Below the pieces are notes generated by a model. It searched no databases. It was not told the origin of the DNA and saw nothing but the letters and a program-made list of their open reading frames with translations. A stretch of DNA of 64,000 nt from assembly GCA_963682025.1 (NCBI GenBank), contig OY821517.1, positions 298,619,344 to 298,683,343 of the forward strand. Direction: 5' to 3'. Every line of letters starts with the position of its first letter. Within the stretch, counting starts at the first letter, position 1. A program made the position numbers and the translations under genes. This document shows positions 31,546 through 44,306 of this stretch, in pieces. The DNA comes from Cordilura impudica (lineage: Eukaryota > Arthropoda > Insecta > Diptera > Scathophagidae).

Positions 31546-32654
31546 AGAAAATAACACTGGTCTACAAATTTTAAAAAAAAATTGACTGCAGAAACGAAGC
31601 ATGTTTGTAACAAATCTGGGTGCGGTGAATTCGAATCTGACATAAAAATTGGGCTTCACGTCTTGTTAATTTTTTATCGCATGCTGGCCATACTGCAAAA
31701 CAGTCAATACTGACACTACAATTTCACAATAATTAATTTGACAGAAGCCCACATTCATTCTAAATCTTCATAATAGTAGCGTTCAAGCATGTCAGGGAGA
31801 TCGTGTGTTACTGATTCAAGCTACTTTTGCTTTGTGTGTGGTGAATATTTGGTTGAAAAAAAAAGGATATGCAATATCAGAATCATTAAAATATGCATAT
31901 TTACATTATTTTGGTTTTGCTGTCAGAAACTTGGACAAACCGTGAACACCGACAATGTTTTGCAATATTTGCAGAACTGTTTTATACAAGTGGTCATATG
32001 GCAAGAAGATCTATTTTGATTTTTAAATTCCAGTACTTTGGAGAGAGTCAAGTAATCACCAAATCGATTGTTATTTCTGTTTAACAAAAGTTGCTGGATT
32101 CAATATGAAAAATCGAAAAAATATTACTTATGCGAATGTCCCATCGGTTTCCAAACCAGTTCAACGTCCACCAAATGATCCATAACCAGTCATTACCAGT
32201 GCTACGAGCAGTGGGTCCGAAACATCTTTCACTAGCAGTAGTAGTTTGTATGAGGCTGATGATGAACGCCATTTAGTGACTCAGGCTGAGCTGAATGATC
32301 TAATTCGGGATTTACATTTAACGAAGCAAGACGCTTCACGCATGCAACAGTGGAAACATTTTGCAATTGGGACAACAGAACCAATCAATAGAGCTACAAT
32401 CTTGGAATTGGCTGCATATTTTGAGAAGAAACACTCTATTCTATACTGTACTGATGTTGATGGTTTATTTAAAAAAAAATTAACTAGCCATACAACAAAA
32501 CTGAATGGAGATTATTTATTGATGGCTCTAAGTACAGTTTAAAGGCTCATGCCATTAATACAAAGGAAAATTACGAGTCAATGACTGAAATTTTGATATT
32601 ACTCAAATACAATGATCATAAATGAAAGATCTGTGTGATTTAAATTTCTTTGTA

Positions 32655-33600
32655 AAGGGTGATTTTTTAAGAGCTATAGGAAAGTTTTCAAAAAAAAAAA
32701 AAAAAAAACACATAAAATTCAGAAAAATGCGTGAAATCTTTATTTGAATCGATAGTACTGTCCATATAATTTAATGTTTGAAGATTATTTCATGCAAATG
32801 TTGACCGTGACTGCGCCTCAAATGGTCCATCCGCTTAGTCCAATTTTGGCATACTCTTTCCAACATTTCTGCCGGTATCTCACGAATAAATGCTTCAATG
32901 TTGTCTTCCAATGCATCAATTGAAGTGGGATTGTCTGTGTAGACATGAGCTTTAACATAGCCCCACAAAAAATAGTCTAAAGGCGTTAAATCGTACGATT
33001 TAGGCGGCCAATTGACCGGTCCCGAACGTGAAATAAAATGTTCACCGAACTCGCCTCTCAATAAGTCCATTGTTGCGCGTGCTGTGTGGCATGTGGCACC
33101 GTCTTGTAGAATCCACATGTCATGCAAGTCAAGCTCTTGCATTTTGGGCAAAAAAAAAGTTGGATATCATCTCTTGGTAGCGCTCACCATTCACAGTTAC
33201 GTTACGATTCGCATCATCTTTGAAGAAGTACGGTAATTGATGGTCATCATTAACACTGGCCGATACAGCTGCGATATTTTCTTCAGTTCGCACTCTACGT
33301 AAGCGTGTTGGTGGTTTAATGTCCAACAATGTAAATTTGGTGCGAAATAGCCCGAATAGCCGCTTCAGTGGGTCGATTAAACTACCCTGAAATGGAGGAA
33401 GCGCGCGATGAACTTTCTTAACAGAGCACGCATTTTGATAATAAAATTCAATAACTTGCAAGCGTTGTTCGTTTGTAAGACGATTCATGGTTAAATTATA
33501 GACCAAACTGAAGATGTTTGACAATGAAACAAAACACGAAACGTGCGTCAGCTGTTTAAACCAGTGTTGCCAAAAAGATAATAGCTAAAAAAACACCCTT
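32655..33600 (-). mobile_element. Tc1/mariner-superfamily element inserted in copy 1
   Basis: Termini AAGGGTGATTTTTTAAGAGC (left) and inverted AAGGGTGTTTTTTTAGC (right), flanked by TA at 32653-32654 and 33601-33602. 946 bp with an internally deleted transposase. It interrupts the gene next to an intron-like 3' splice site (TTTCAG at ~33644-33649). Confidence 0.88.
32771..33524 (-). pseudogene. Tc1/mariner transposase, internally deleted and frameshifted
   Basis: The first segment (33524-33129) begins with the helix-turn-helix part (MNRLTNEQRLQVIEFYYQN). It then jumps to a late core motif (YFFKDDANRNVTVNGERY), so roughly the middle third, with the first catalytic Asp, is missing. The second segment, in another frame, has WILQDGATCHTARA (second Asp), LTPLDYFLWGY (third acidic residue) and the usual C-terminus ending EIIFKH. 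It cannot encode an active enzyme. Confidence 0.85.
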
Positions 33601-33892
33601 TATATATAGTATAGACCATCGTAAATAACTGTAAATTAATCTGTTTCAGGTCATTGGTTTGTTGACTGATATGCAAGAGGTTTCACAAAATATTGTTTTT
33701 TCCTTTGTCTATGGGATAGTTGTCATCACTACGTCAGAACAGAGTGGTCAAAAAGAACTGAGTATTCACCAGGAAAACAAAACATTTCAAATAAACTATT
33801 AATTGATCCAAATGACGTTCTTCTTCCGCCGCTGCACATAAAATTGGGCCTTTTTAAGAACTTTGTGAAGCCACTAGACAAAGATGGTGCAT

Positions 33893-35133
33893 TAGGGTGG
33901 CCCTTAATAAAAAAAAGTGTTCAAACTGTCGGTCTCACCCCCTAGAAATATGCGAATAGCAAAAAAAAAATGAGAAATACAAAGTTTAGGGCCAATTAAA
34001 AAACGTTGAGTCGTGGCGCAAAGCGATTGAAAATTTCAAGTGTGTTTATATGGGGTAAATATGACTTTATTTCAGATTTTACGAAAATTTCGTTCTATAG
34101 TTTAATTTTTCCGACAAGCTATTATATAATTCGGGATCAGTATTAAATTATCCTTTCAACAGGTTATAAAACTTCAAAATCGAATGAAATTTTGCCAAGA
34201 AATAGCAAATGCCCCAGACCACTTTTGTGCCAAAAAAAAAACTAGTTCATGAAATTTGATGACATTTTTTTCAACTTTGAGAAATTGATTAAAGCCATCA
34301 TTCTTTTTTGGTCTCTATACTTATAAGTATTCAGATATGAAGTATTGTTTTATTACCACGTTGTTAACCTATTGCGCATTGAGACCGAAAATTGGAAATT
34401 TTTTTGATAAAATTTTTAAAACTCCTTTTTCAAGTATGAAAAAACTTTCTTAAACAAAATTTAAAAAAATTAATATATCACTTCAAGGTTTTATTAAATA
34501 CATGTTGCAGATTAACTGTGTTAATATTTAAGAAATCCCTCCGCCAGAATTTTTTTGACAAGGATTTTATTTTTGCGGATTTCGAGAAAAATTGGATTTT
34601 TGAGAAATATTCTGTAAATGTACTCTTTCTAAGTACTTTGTATCAAAAATTCATCACTTTTCTACTTTTAAATGTTATATTTTATCTTAATAGCCTAGGG
34701 TTTCGGAAAAAATAATATGACTCCATTAACCCTTTTGGAATTGGGGTCACATATGACCCCAAGCTAATAAAAGACAATTTATTCAAAAAATTCAAATATT
34801 TTGTAAGTGCTGTCCAATTTTTAGATGCGACGCATAAAATATAATAACCATGTGTAGAAGTTTCGTTCCAAAAATTTTGGATAAATCCGAGAACGTTAAC
34901 CTATTATTTGCCAAGGCCAGCTTTGGATTTTAAGATATTTTTAAATAAAAGTGACCTAAAACGAGTTTTTCTTTTAAACTCGTTGATACCACTATTTACA
35001 ATTTAAGAAAAATAATTCGGATAATTTTTATTTATTTAACCCTTCAGTGCTCCTGAGATCAAAATTATCCATTGTGATATATCTCTGGTGCAATTATCTG
35101 CTTATTGCTCGCGAATATAAATTAAAACAACTT
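33893..35133. repeat. Left 1.24-kb TIR of the 11.65-kb unit
   Basis: Inverted copy at 44307-45545. A+T-rich and non-coding; short open frames in both arms (for example 34518-34715) are in the same relative place simply because the arms are copies. Confidence 0.88.
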
Positions 35134-37050
35134 AGGTCATATGTGTAAAAAATAGGACGCAAATATTTTGTTGTTGCAGCAAAGCCTATTCTGTTTTATG
35201 AAATTCACTTTGATTTAATTTTGTAATTTATTCCATTAAGAGTAGCATTAATTTAATATTACCTTTTATATATATTATATTTGAAATTTACTTTTGTTTA
35301 ATAAACTATTTAAAACTGGGAAATAAAATGGTAGAAGTTTCAAAACATGTAGGTGACATTGAATATGAAGCGACCGATTATAAACAAGTAAGAGTGTTAA
35401 ATTCGGCTGTGCCGAATCTTTGATACCCTCCACCTCGGTTTGAGTCTTGATAATAAATGTAAATGAAAAAGTAAACAATTTGTTAAACTTAATACCAAAT
35501 TATTTCAACAAATTCTTTGGGTTGGTTTTCTTCTCTTCATTATTTCGGATTTATTTCGGTGTTTGCTTTTTGGTCATCGTGGTTGCTGATCGGCATGCAT
35601 TTTGGTTATACACCTATATGCATGCGTTTCCGGTTATATGACATAACTTCTCGTTTAATTTAGTTTTTGCTAATTGAATAGCTCGCCCTAACCTCCATTG
35701 CAAAGGTAATGGTTGTGTAGAGTGGCTATATGCATTAAATCGTTCTAATTGGAGATGGCTGTATAGTTTCTTTTAACTGGCCAAATATTTCTTCATTGTG
35801 GCCATATAGGTCGGATGGAGTAACAAAATAATAACCAAAAAAAAAGCTCTCTCAACTTTTTTTTAAAATATTGCCATATTTTGAAAACATAGAGAATAAA
35901 TTTATAATAATAAATAATCAAATTAGGGATGAAAAACGCAAAAAACGAAAAGTCCCAAACATTTTAAATGAAATAATTTAATGTTATCTTTATTTTCTGA
36001 AAAACTTCAAATTTTCATCCAAAAAAAAATGTGAAATTTTATATATAAATAAAAATAACATTCTCATAAAATTACGTTTACTTATGTAACAATTTTTATG
36101 TTAGCAATTCTTAAATATCATTTGAGGTTTTCTTAAATTCATTGAATTTAAATTAATATCGACAAATCTGTTTTTCTATTTATTTAAATTGTAAAGGAGT
36201 GGCATCTCTGTCAAAATAAGCGAAAAACACAAAGAATAGAAAAAAAACAAATTACTTCGTGTTTGACACGATGATTTTATGTTTATGTTTAATATCTTTA
36301 TTTTTTTTACTAATATATCTGTTTATTTATTTGAAAATGAAATAATGAATTGAATATGCTATTTAATTATTTTTTTATTTATATAAAAAAGTTTTTTAAT
36401 TAAAGCAAAATATTTTCACTATTTCATGATTTTTATTTATGTATGACGACATTTCAACCTAAAAATTTAAGTTTTTATCGATTGGATAAACAACACAAAA
36501 ATGGTTGTCGTTTAGATAACAACAACAGCTGACTTTAACAATAGCGAATATCGTTTCAAAATTTTACTGATAATTTTGCAATTTTCTTTTTTTTTACAAT
36601 TCGACTATCGTTAAAAGAAGTTACTGAATCGCGGTACTGAAAAGTTATTAATATCTCCTGAATGGCAATATTTTTTTTAAATGTAAACATTTTTAAATGT
36701 AAAGATATTTCTAAATTTAAAATTATTATTTCCGACGTTTTGATATGATTTTCTGAAACTCAATTAATATTTTCTAATTTATAATTGGAAATTTTATTTT
36801 CAGTTTTTATTATAATTGATATTTTCTTAAATTTGAATGGAAAATTTAAAAAGTGAAATTTTGTATTTATGTGAATAATAATGCTTTATTAATTATAAAC
36901 AATTTTTAAAAATTAGATGTAATCGCAATCAGATATTTTATAGGTAAAGCAGAATAATAATTCTATATAACTATGTAGAACTGTTTTGTAAGCAAAAAAA
37001 CTCATTGACGAACTCGGTAACTCTATTTTGTAAAGACAACAAAAAGTTAA
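35134..37050. other. Interior of the 11.65-kb unit: A+T-rich, with a DINE-like family-C head
   Basis: At 35391-35450 lies a plus-strand family-C head: ACAAGTAAGAGTGTTAAATT, then the interrupted palindrome ATTCGGC-TGT-GCCGAAT, then GATACCCTCCACC. I see nothing further to 37050. Confidence 0.5.
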
Positions 37051-38053
37051 CCCCCCAATCTCACATCACACTGAAATTGTAAAATCGTTGTGTACGTATT
37101 ATCAACGAAAAATTGTTCGAATTAGTCGAATCCATCGCCATTAATTTTTATGCTCAAACATCTGACTGCAATCTCATTTTTAAAATGTTGTCGAAGCGTA
37201 AACTTGAAAAAATTTGTATACTTCTCTCTCTTATTTTATTTTAAGTAGAGTTACCAAGTTTATTATACAGGCACATGTTTGAGGGAAAATGTTTACATTT
37301 ATTATTATTAGTATTATTTTAATAATAGTTAATAATATTTATGCTCTATAATTAACAAACTTGCGTTTTTGTATGCGCATTTCAAAAAATAAATCATTAT
37401 AATAGATTTAACAAGTTAAAACTTTAATAACAATTTTACAGAATCCAGTAAATTTGCATTAAATTTATAACAGGGTAACATTAATCATCGTTAGTGTCTG
37501 CCACTATTCGCACGAAAAATTTGGTGCCATTAGTGTGACCACTGCGGAAAATGTGTGTGTATTAGTAAAGGCCAGTTTACACTATCGCACTTTGTAATAC
37601 GACCTGTCAAAAAGTCGAGTATTATGAAAAAGTCGTATCACGTAAAAAGCTTATGTTATGAAATTGGCAGTCTGTAGGATTTTATTTTCGAAGTCCGATG
37701 GTTTTAGAAACATTTCTAAAAACCTGTCATTTTCATCGGACCAGAGGTGTTTCTTTTTTGGTATTATTAAAAAAAAGGTAAACAAAAACACAAAAGTGGA
37801 AATAAAATATAAATTTCAAAATAAGTTTGCTTGTTATTCTAAACAGCTGTTTTCATAAGACTTCAGTGTGATGGTGTAAATGGCCTAAGTATGCAGAAAT
37901 AATGTCGGTACAACTTTATGACAGTCAGATGAATTTCATTGGATTTTTATTTCGAAAAATCATACGACTGAGTGGTATCGTGTAAATGGGCCTTAAAAAA
38001 AATGTGAGTGTATTGAGTTTTTCGAACTTGCAGTGTGATGTGAGATTGGTGGG
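37051..38053. mobile_element. PIF/Harbinger-type MITE, ~1.0 kb, with a second MITE inside
   Basis: TIRs CCCCCCAATCTCACATCACA (left) and inverted CCCACCAATCTCACATCACA (right), flanked by TAA at 37048-37050 and 38054-38056. No transposase. A 3-bp TWA duplication is typical of PIF/Harbinger. About 425 bp of its length is another element. Confidence 0.8.
37569..37993. mobile_element. MITE nested in the 37051-38053 MITE
   Basis: Termini AGGCCAGTTTACACTATCG (left) and inverted AGGCCCATTTACACGATAC (right), flanked by TAA on both sides (37566-37568, 37994-37996). 425 bp, non-coding. Confidence 0.75.
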
Positions 38054-38546
38054 TAATATGCCAAACTTATGTTCATATTTGTAAAAGAATAATGAAAAAA
38101 ACGTATGAAATAAAAGACCAACCCGTGTATACTCTTAACATTGTTCTGTATGATATCTAGTTGAAAATATTAACATTCATGTTAAAATAGAAATAACTAT
38201 TGCAAAGCTAATTAGAACAAACAAAAATTATGGCGGCATCTACTGTGGCATAGTCACGCTGAGCAAAATGAAGTGACACTCTGTTAATACAAAAGAAATG
38301 TATTTTCCCCACAACAAAATACTGCAGAATTTTATGTAACTAAAATAACCGATTTATTTCTAACATGCAGTTACTATGAATATACATACATACATATATA
38401 TAATATATGTACATTATTTGTATTATTTAATATGTGTATGTATGTATATTTAAATATTACACACAAAAAATACAACATCAAACGTTATTTTTGTGTTTTT
38501 CTCTTTAAATAAATTAATACATAAATTTTTTTGCTAAATTTACATT

Positions 38547-39176
38547 TGGGCAATTCACAACAGGTGTTGTATATTGTATGTTGTATTGAAATACACAATA
38601 CAATCATTTGTTGTGAACACTCAGTTGTATTTTCATATTGTAAAACGCTTTCTTTAGTAATTTTCGATCCAACGAGGAAAGATCGCTTCGTCGCTTCTGC
38701 TATTTTGTATAAGAGAAAACACTTATCAGTATTTGCTTTTTGGTCGTGAGATATACCCTGGAGTTTTAGTTACGTACCTCTTACATTTTAATTTATAATG
38801 AAAAAAAAAAAATGTTAAATGTTTTGGTTGGTACTGAAAGAGAAAATATGTACATACTAAAAATATAAACATTAATTTTTATATAAATAAACTTATCGAT
38901 GTATTTGCGTTATATGCATTATTTGCCATATTTTATTTTATAATTATTTATGCTGATAATATTCTATGTATTTGTTTTTTCTTTTTCATAAAAACTGGCA
39001 TTCACTTGGAACTGATATGTTATGATACAATATACAACATTTACTAAACATAGCAAATGAAGTTGGATCGTGTATCAGATTTTTCAGTGAAAATTACCGA
39101 CAACAATTTTACACTATTGTAAAGTGATACACGATACAAGAGATACAACGATACATTACCCATTGTGAATTGCCCA
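38547..39176. mobile_element. MITE with GGGCAATTCACAA termini
   Basis: Left TGGGCAATTCACAA and the exact inverse at 39163-39176, flanked by ATT on both sides. About 630 bp, rich in TTGTAT words, non-coding. It sits where a family-B repeat begins. Confidence 0.75.
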
Positions 39177-39227
39177 ATTGTTTTTTTATTAACAACTAGG
39201 TATTTTAGCATTATTTGCTTTAGATGT

Positions 39228-40039
39228 TGGTGAATTTTTACTCCCTTTATATTAACTCGTAGTGTCTGCTTGTCGAAAAAATTTTGGATCGATTTTAACC
39301 ACTTTCCCGTGACCCAATCGATCTGAAATTTTGCAGGCAGGCTTGTGGCAATGACAGAAATGATCTAACATATTTTTTTAGTGATGCCAAAACAATGGAA
39401 ACTTTTAAATTTTTCTACCAGAGTTGATAAAAAAATGTACAAAGGGTTTGTTTTTGTTATATTATTACCATAACGACCACAAAAACAACAAGTCCAGCTA
39501 TGAAAACAATGCAACATTTAGAATAACAACAAGAACAATATAGAAATATCATGTTTTTCATTTTTTTTTTTAATTTTTCAGAGATTTCCCTGGACCTGTT
39601 CCACCGATTTTAATGATTTTTGAAGTAGAAATCTTTCCATGAATTTGGTGAATCATTCTCACTAAAAATGATCACTGTAGCTGCACTATTGAGGGCGTGA
39701 TCGTGACAAGAAGAACATAGAAAATTATTTTTTTTTCAAGACTTTTTTAGTTCTTCATTCAAATCTCGGGCTCTAATCGACCGATTTGGACGATTTTAAA
39801 TAGCAAACTTCTCAGGATGTTAGTGAATCATTTTTATTTCAACGAGTACCCTAGCTGCCGGATTGATGCCGTCATCGTGATTTCGACAGGCGGACAGACG
39901 GACATCGCTATATCAACTCCGGTTGTTATAAGGATCACAAATATATAAATTTTATGGGGTCCAAAATTTTTTTTCTAATTATTACAAACGGAATGACAAA
40001 CTTATATATACCCTCTGCACACTGGAGTGGAGGGTATAA
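39228..40039 (+). repeat. DINE-like repeat, family B (copy B1)
   Basis: Shares with 43258-44096 the phrases GTGTCTGCTTGTCG, CCTGGACCTGTTCCACCGAT, TTTGGACGATTTTAAATAGC, the GACGGACA tract and the terminal TGGAGTGGAGGGTATAA. No coding capacity. The end structure parallels that of family A. Confidence 0.75.
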
Positions 40040-40116
40040 CAACTCTACAACAGCAACAATGACAGTCATATGTTTTTCAAATAGGAAAAAACTGTTTATG
40101 TGTTAGTTTCGGTCAT

Positions 40117-40903
40117 TCCCCAGTATGCATTGAAATATTATTTCTCCAATGTTGTGAGAAAAGTTAAGTTCTTAAATTGATGTCAAATGTAATTCTCAAC
40201 TTGGGTTGAACAATTTTTCTCCTTGTTTGCTTTCAACTTGACATCAAGTTGAGACTTAACATTTTTTCCAATCTTTGAGAAACATTTTTACTCTCAATTG
40301 GATATCCAACACTTTTCTCCACTTGAGACCAAACATTTATTCAACTTGAATACGATTTGTGTTAAGTCTGAGATATTATTTAAATATGTCATAAATAATA
40401 AATTAAATTAAAAAATGCCAAAAAAGTACAAATAAATCATTGATATATTTTTAATTATTTCTGCTTTTTGTCGAATTTTTCAAAAAATGTACAACTAATT
40501 AATTCATTTATTTTTAATTCTAGATTTTAAAAAATGTACATAATATGTACATTTAATGTTAAATATGTACATAGTAATGTCAAATATATAATGAAATTAA
40601 ATTGAAACATTAAAAAAAGTACATTGTTTTCATTTCTAAAATTAGTATAATATTTTTTAATATGGCAATTCCGTACCTTCCATTTGATACCGATTGGAAA
40701 TATTTCTTTGCTATCAAGTTGAGAATCACAAATTTCTCAATTTGATAACTATGAAAATCGCCATATAAAAAATGTGCCTTTTAAGTTGAGAAGACTATAT
40801 TCGAACTATGGAGGGCATTTGAGAATTAACGTTGGAGATTTGAAAAATGTATTTGATCTCAAATGCACCTCAAGTTGATAGCAAACAAAAATGTTTATTG
40901 GGA
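40117..40903. mobile_element. Probable MITE with TCCCARTAWRCATT termini
   Basis: Left TCCCAGTATGCATT and inverted right TCCCAATAAACATT agree at 11 of 14 bases, flanked by CAT on both sides. Internal words of the type CAACTTGA recur in both orientations. Confidence 0.45.
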
Positions 40904-41169
40904 CATTTATTGTAGGGTCGTTTGCACACACACAAAAAATAGAAAATAAATTGTCAATAAGCAAAGCAAGTGGCTTCGAAATTCGATGATGCCAGTTAAT
41001 CATTTTTTGTTCACGCGGAATTTATAATTGGAGGAATTTTTTTCTCGAGAAATGTATTTTCCGTGAGAAAGAAATTCCTTGAGAATATTCATAATTGGGA
41101 TGAATAACTTTTAATTGGAACTTTTTAGTCAGAATAAATCATAATTCTAGTTAGATATTGGTTAATATT

Positions 41170-41720
41170 TAATTAAAAAAAATATTGTGGTGGCATCTAC
41201 GCAATTATTGAGGCAGTAACGGAAAAATTAAATGCAAGTCTGTTTTTTTTAATATAACAAAAATGGATTTTCCCTTTAACAAAATATGGCAGAATTCTTT
41301 ATAAATGAAATGCAAAATGGAAAATCAATTTTGTGCCAATTCTTAACAAAATTAATAAAATATATATATGTATTATTATATTTATTAATATTTGTAATTT
41401 TATTTGACACAATTTCACACACAGTTTTACAGATCAACTGTTTTAATTAGAAAAAATATTGTGGTGGCATCTACGCAATTATTGAGGCAGTCATGGAAAA
41501 ATTAAATGCAAGTCTGTTTTTTTTAATATAACAAAAATGGATTTTCCCTTTAACAAAATATGGCAGAATTCTTTATAAATGAAATGCAAAATGGAAAATC
41601 AATTTTGTGCTAATTCTTAACAAAATTAATAAAATATATATATATGTATTATTATATTTATTAATATTTGTAATTTTATTTGACACAATTTCACACACAG
41701 TTCTACAGATCAACTGTTTT
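41170..41720. repeat. Tandem duplication of a ~275-bp unit
   Basis: The unit starting AATATTGTGGTGGCATCTAC at 41181 recurs at 41455 with only a handful of differences, including a TA-dinucleotide length change. A more distant copy lies at about 38232-38420, so this is an older dispersed sequence that was recently duplicated in tandem. Confidence 0.85.
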
Positions 41721-43240
41721 CAACTGATTTAGAAGTTTTCTGTTTTTGAAACAGTAGTGCCAATTTTTAACATTTTGTGATGTAATGAAAATCGCAGAAT
41801 AATAAGTTAATACACAATAAAAAATATTAAATTTTTAAGTTTTATATACATATTGCAATAAAAAAAACTTTGGTAAATTTACATTGAAGATGGTCAGAAA
41901 TGAATGAGAAAAAATATATAGACATTTTAGAAAAGCACATTTAATGTTAAACTTTATGCACAAAATATATGGGTTTTTGTTGTTTCGAATTTAACTGTGG
42001 CACTAAGTGAAAAGTTTTAGACCGATCGTATATTACATCTTGAGGATCCTCACCTAATATTTTCAAATATTTTAAATTCTTTTTAACTCATTTAACCTCA
42101 TTACGAAAATAGTAAAACAGTAAATATGGAAAATCCACGCACTTCAAAAAATTGTTTTCTATGAAATAAATTAAAGACATTTCATATTATACAATTTTCT
42201 TTCAAAAATGTATCAATTATTGCAAATTTGAAATTTGACATATAGTATTTGTACATATATTTGTATAGATTTCGCAGTATGAAAAGAACTATTATTTCTT
42301 TATTTAGAATATATGTAAGTATTGCTCGCAAAAAAATGCAACATCATGAATGAAACACATAGACGACTGCTGGCAGCAGCATTTGTAGTCGCATAGTCAG
42401 CTACTTGATTTTTCTGAATACGACAGCAACATATAATACAAATGCATTTTTATTTAAATATACAATTACTTTTACTTATTTAAAATGCATTAGTACAACG
42501 TAAAAATAAATAAATTAGTTTAACGCCTTTTGATTATTAATGGAATTATAGCCTTTCATTTTGCGATTTTTTTTTAAACAAAATAAAATATTTCATAGCA
42601 CAAACTTCTTTTACATATTTTGTTATATTGTAAACACTATTTTTGTTTTGTAGCCAACAAAACACACTTGCAGTTTTTTTTTCTATTTGAAGAACATATG
42701 ACTGCCATTGTTGATGTTGTAGAGTTGTTTTTTTATTTATTTTGTTTCGTTAACTCTTTTGTATTAAAGCACCTCCAATATATGTATCCATTTTAGTTTG
42801 CAAATTCAGTATATTTATAATTTATTACTTACAGCAAAAAATAATAGAAACAATTTTATCAGTTATGCTTACGAAACTATATAAATAGACTTGAAGTTGG
42901 CTGCAAAAGCAGTAGCCTGTGTAAAGAACAAGTTAGCGACATGTAACTGTTACGTAACGTGTCAGCCTTTTTTTCACATGAAAAGTATTGGGACGTTCCG
43001 GTTACGTTCGGTAACTGTTTTAAATGATTTTCATGTAAAAAAAAAACAACTGACTCGTTACGGTTACGGTTAGAAAACATTGACCTTTTATATGTATTAT
43101 AATGCTATGAATGCATTTATCTTTATTTTATTTTATTTATATATTCTTTTTTTTTTTGTATTGTATATTATTTTTTTTTATTATTATTACTATTTCATTT
43201 AATTATTTTTTTCTTTAAATAAATTAATACATAAAAATTT
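41721..43240. other. A+T-rich interior sequence without recognised features
   Basis: No coding potential. The stretch 42895-43080 forms an imperfect hairpin (GTAACTGTTACGTAAC and GTTACGGTTACGG words in both orientations) and might be a small MITE. Confidence 0.4.
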
Positions 43241-43257
43241 GTTTTTTTGAATTATTG

Positions 43258-44096
43258 GTGAACTTTTACTCCCTTTATTTACTGCCTTTATATTAACTGG
43301 TAGTGTCTGCTTGTCGACAAATCTTTGGATCGATTTTTAGCCCCTTTCCCGTGAGCCAATCGATCTGAAATTTTGCATGCAGGCTCGTGGCAATGACAGA
43401 AATGATCTAACAAATTTTTTTAGTGATGCCAAAACAATGGAAACTTTTAAAATTTTCTACCAGAGTTCACAAAAAAATTTACAAAGTGTTTGTTTTTATT
43501 ATATTATTACCACAACGACCACAAAAACAACAAGTCCAGCTATGACAACAATGCAACATTTAGAATAACAACAGGAACAATATGGAAACATCATGTTTTT
43601 CATTTTTTTTTTAATTTTTCATAGATTTACCTGGACCTGTTCCACCGATTTTAATGATTTTTGAAGTAGAAATCTTCCCATGAATTTGGTGAATCATTCT
43701 CACTAAAAATTATCACCCTAGCTATCCTATTGAGGGCGTGATCATGACAAGAACAACATAGAAAATTATATTTTTTCAAGACTTTTTTTAGTTCTTCATT
43801 CAAATCTCGGGCCCTAATCGACCGATTTGGACGATTTTAAATAGCAAACTTTTCAGGATGTTAATGAATCATTTTTTATGCCAACGAGCACCCTAGCTGC
43901 CCGATTGATGCCGTCATCGTGATTTCCACAGACGGACAGACGGACAGACGGACAGACGGACATCGCTATATCAACTCCGGTTGTTATAAGGATCACAAAT
44001 ATATATATTTTATGGGGTCCAAATTTTTTTTTCTAATTATTACAAACGGAATGACAAACTTATATATACCCTCTGCACACTGGAGTGGAGGGTATA
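43258..44096 (+). repeat. DINE-like repeat, family B (copy B2)
   Basis: Highly similar to copy B1 throughout, including the GACAGACGGACA tract at 43925-43962 and the GTGGAGGGTATAA terminus. Confidence 0.75.
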
Positions 44097-44306
44097 AAAA
44101 TAAAAAAATGTCAACCATTATAAGTAATGGCATCTTCACCGATTGAGCTGAATTTTTTTTTTGACGTTTTTTTACAGTATCCACCAAATTGGTGGGTGAG
44201 ACCGGAAGAAATTCAGCTATTACTTTATTACATAAATTATTACATAATTACATAATTATAATTACATAATTATTACATTAAGTAATTTTATAACAAAATT
44301 GGTTAA

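Noticed and set aside
34518..34715. Conserved 65-codon frame also found inverted at 44718-44963
   Set aside because: Both lie in the two arms of the 11.65-kb unit; similarity is due to arm duplication, the composition is A+T-driven, and the flanking arm sequence is equally conserved.
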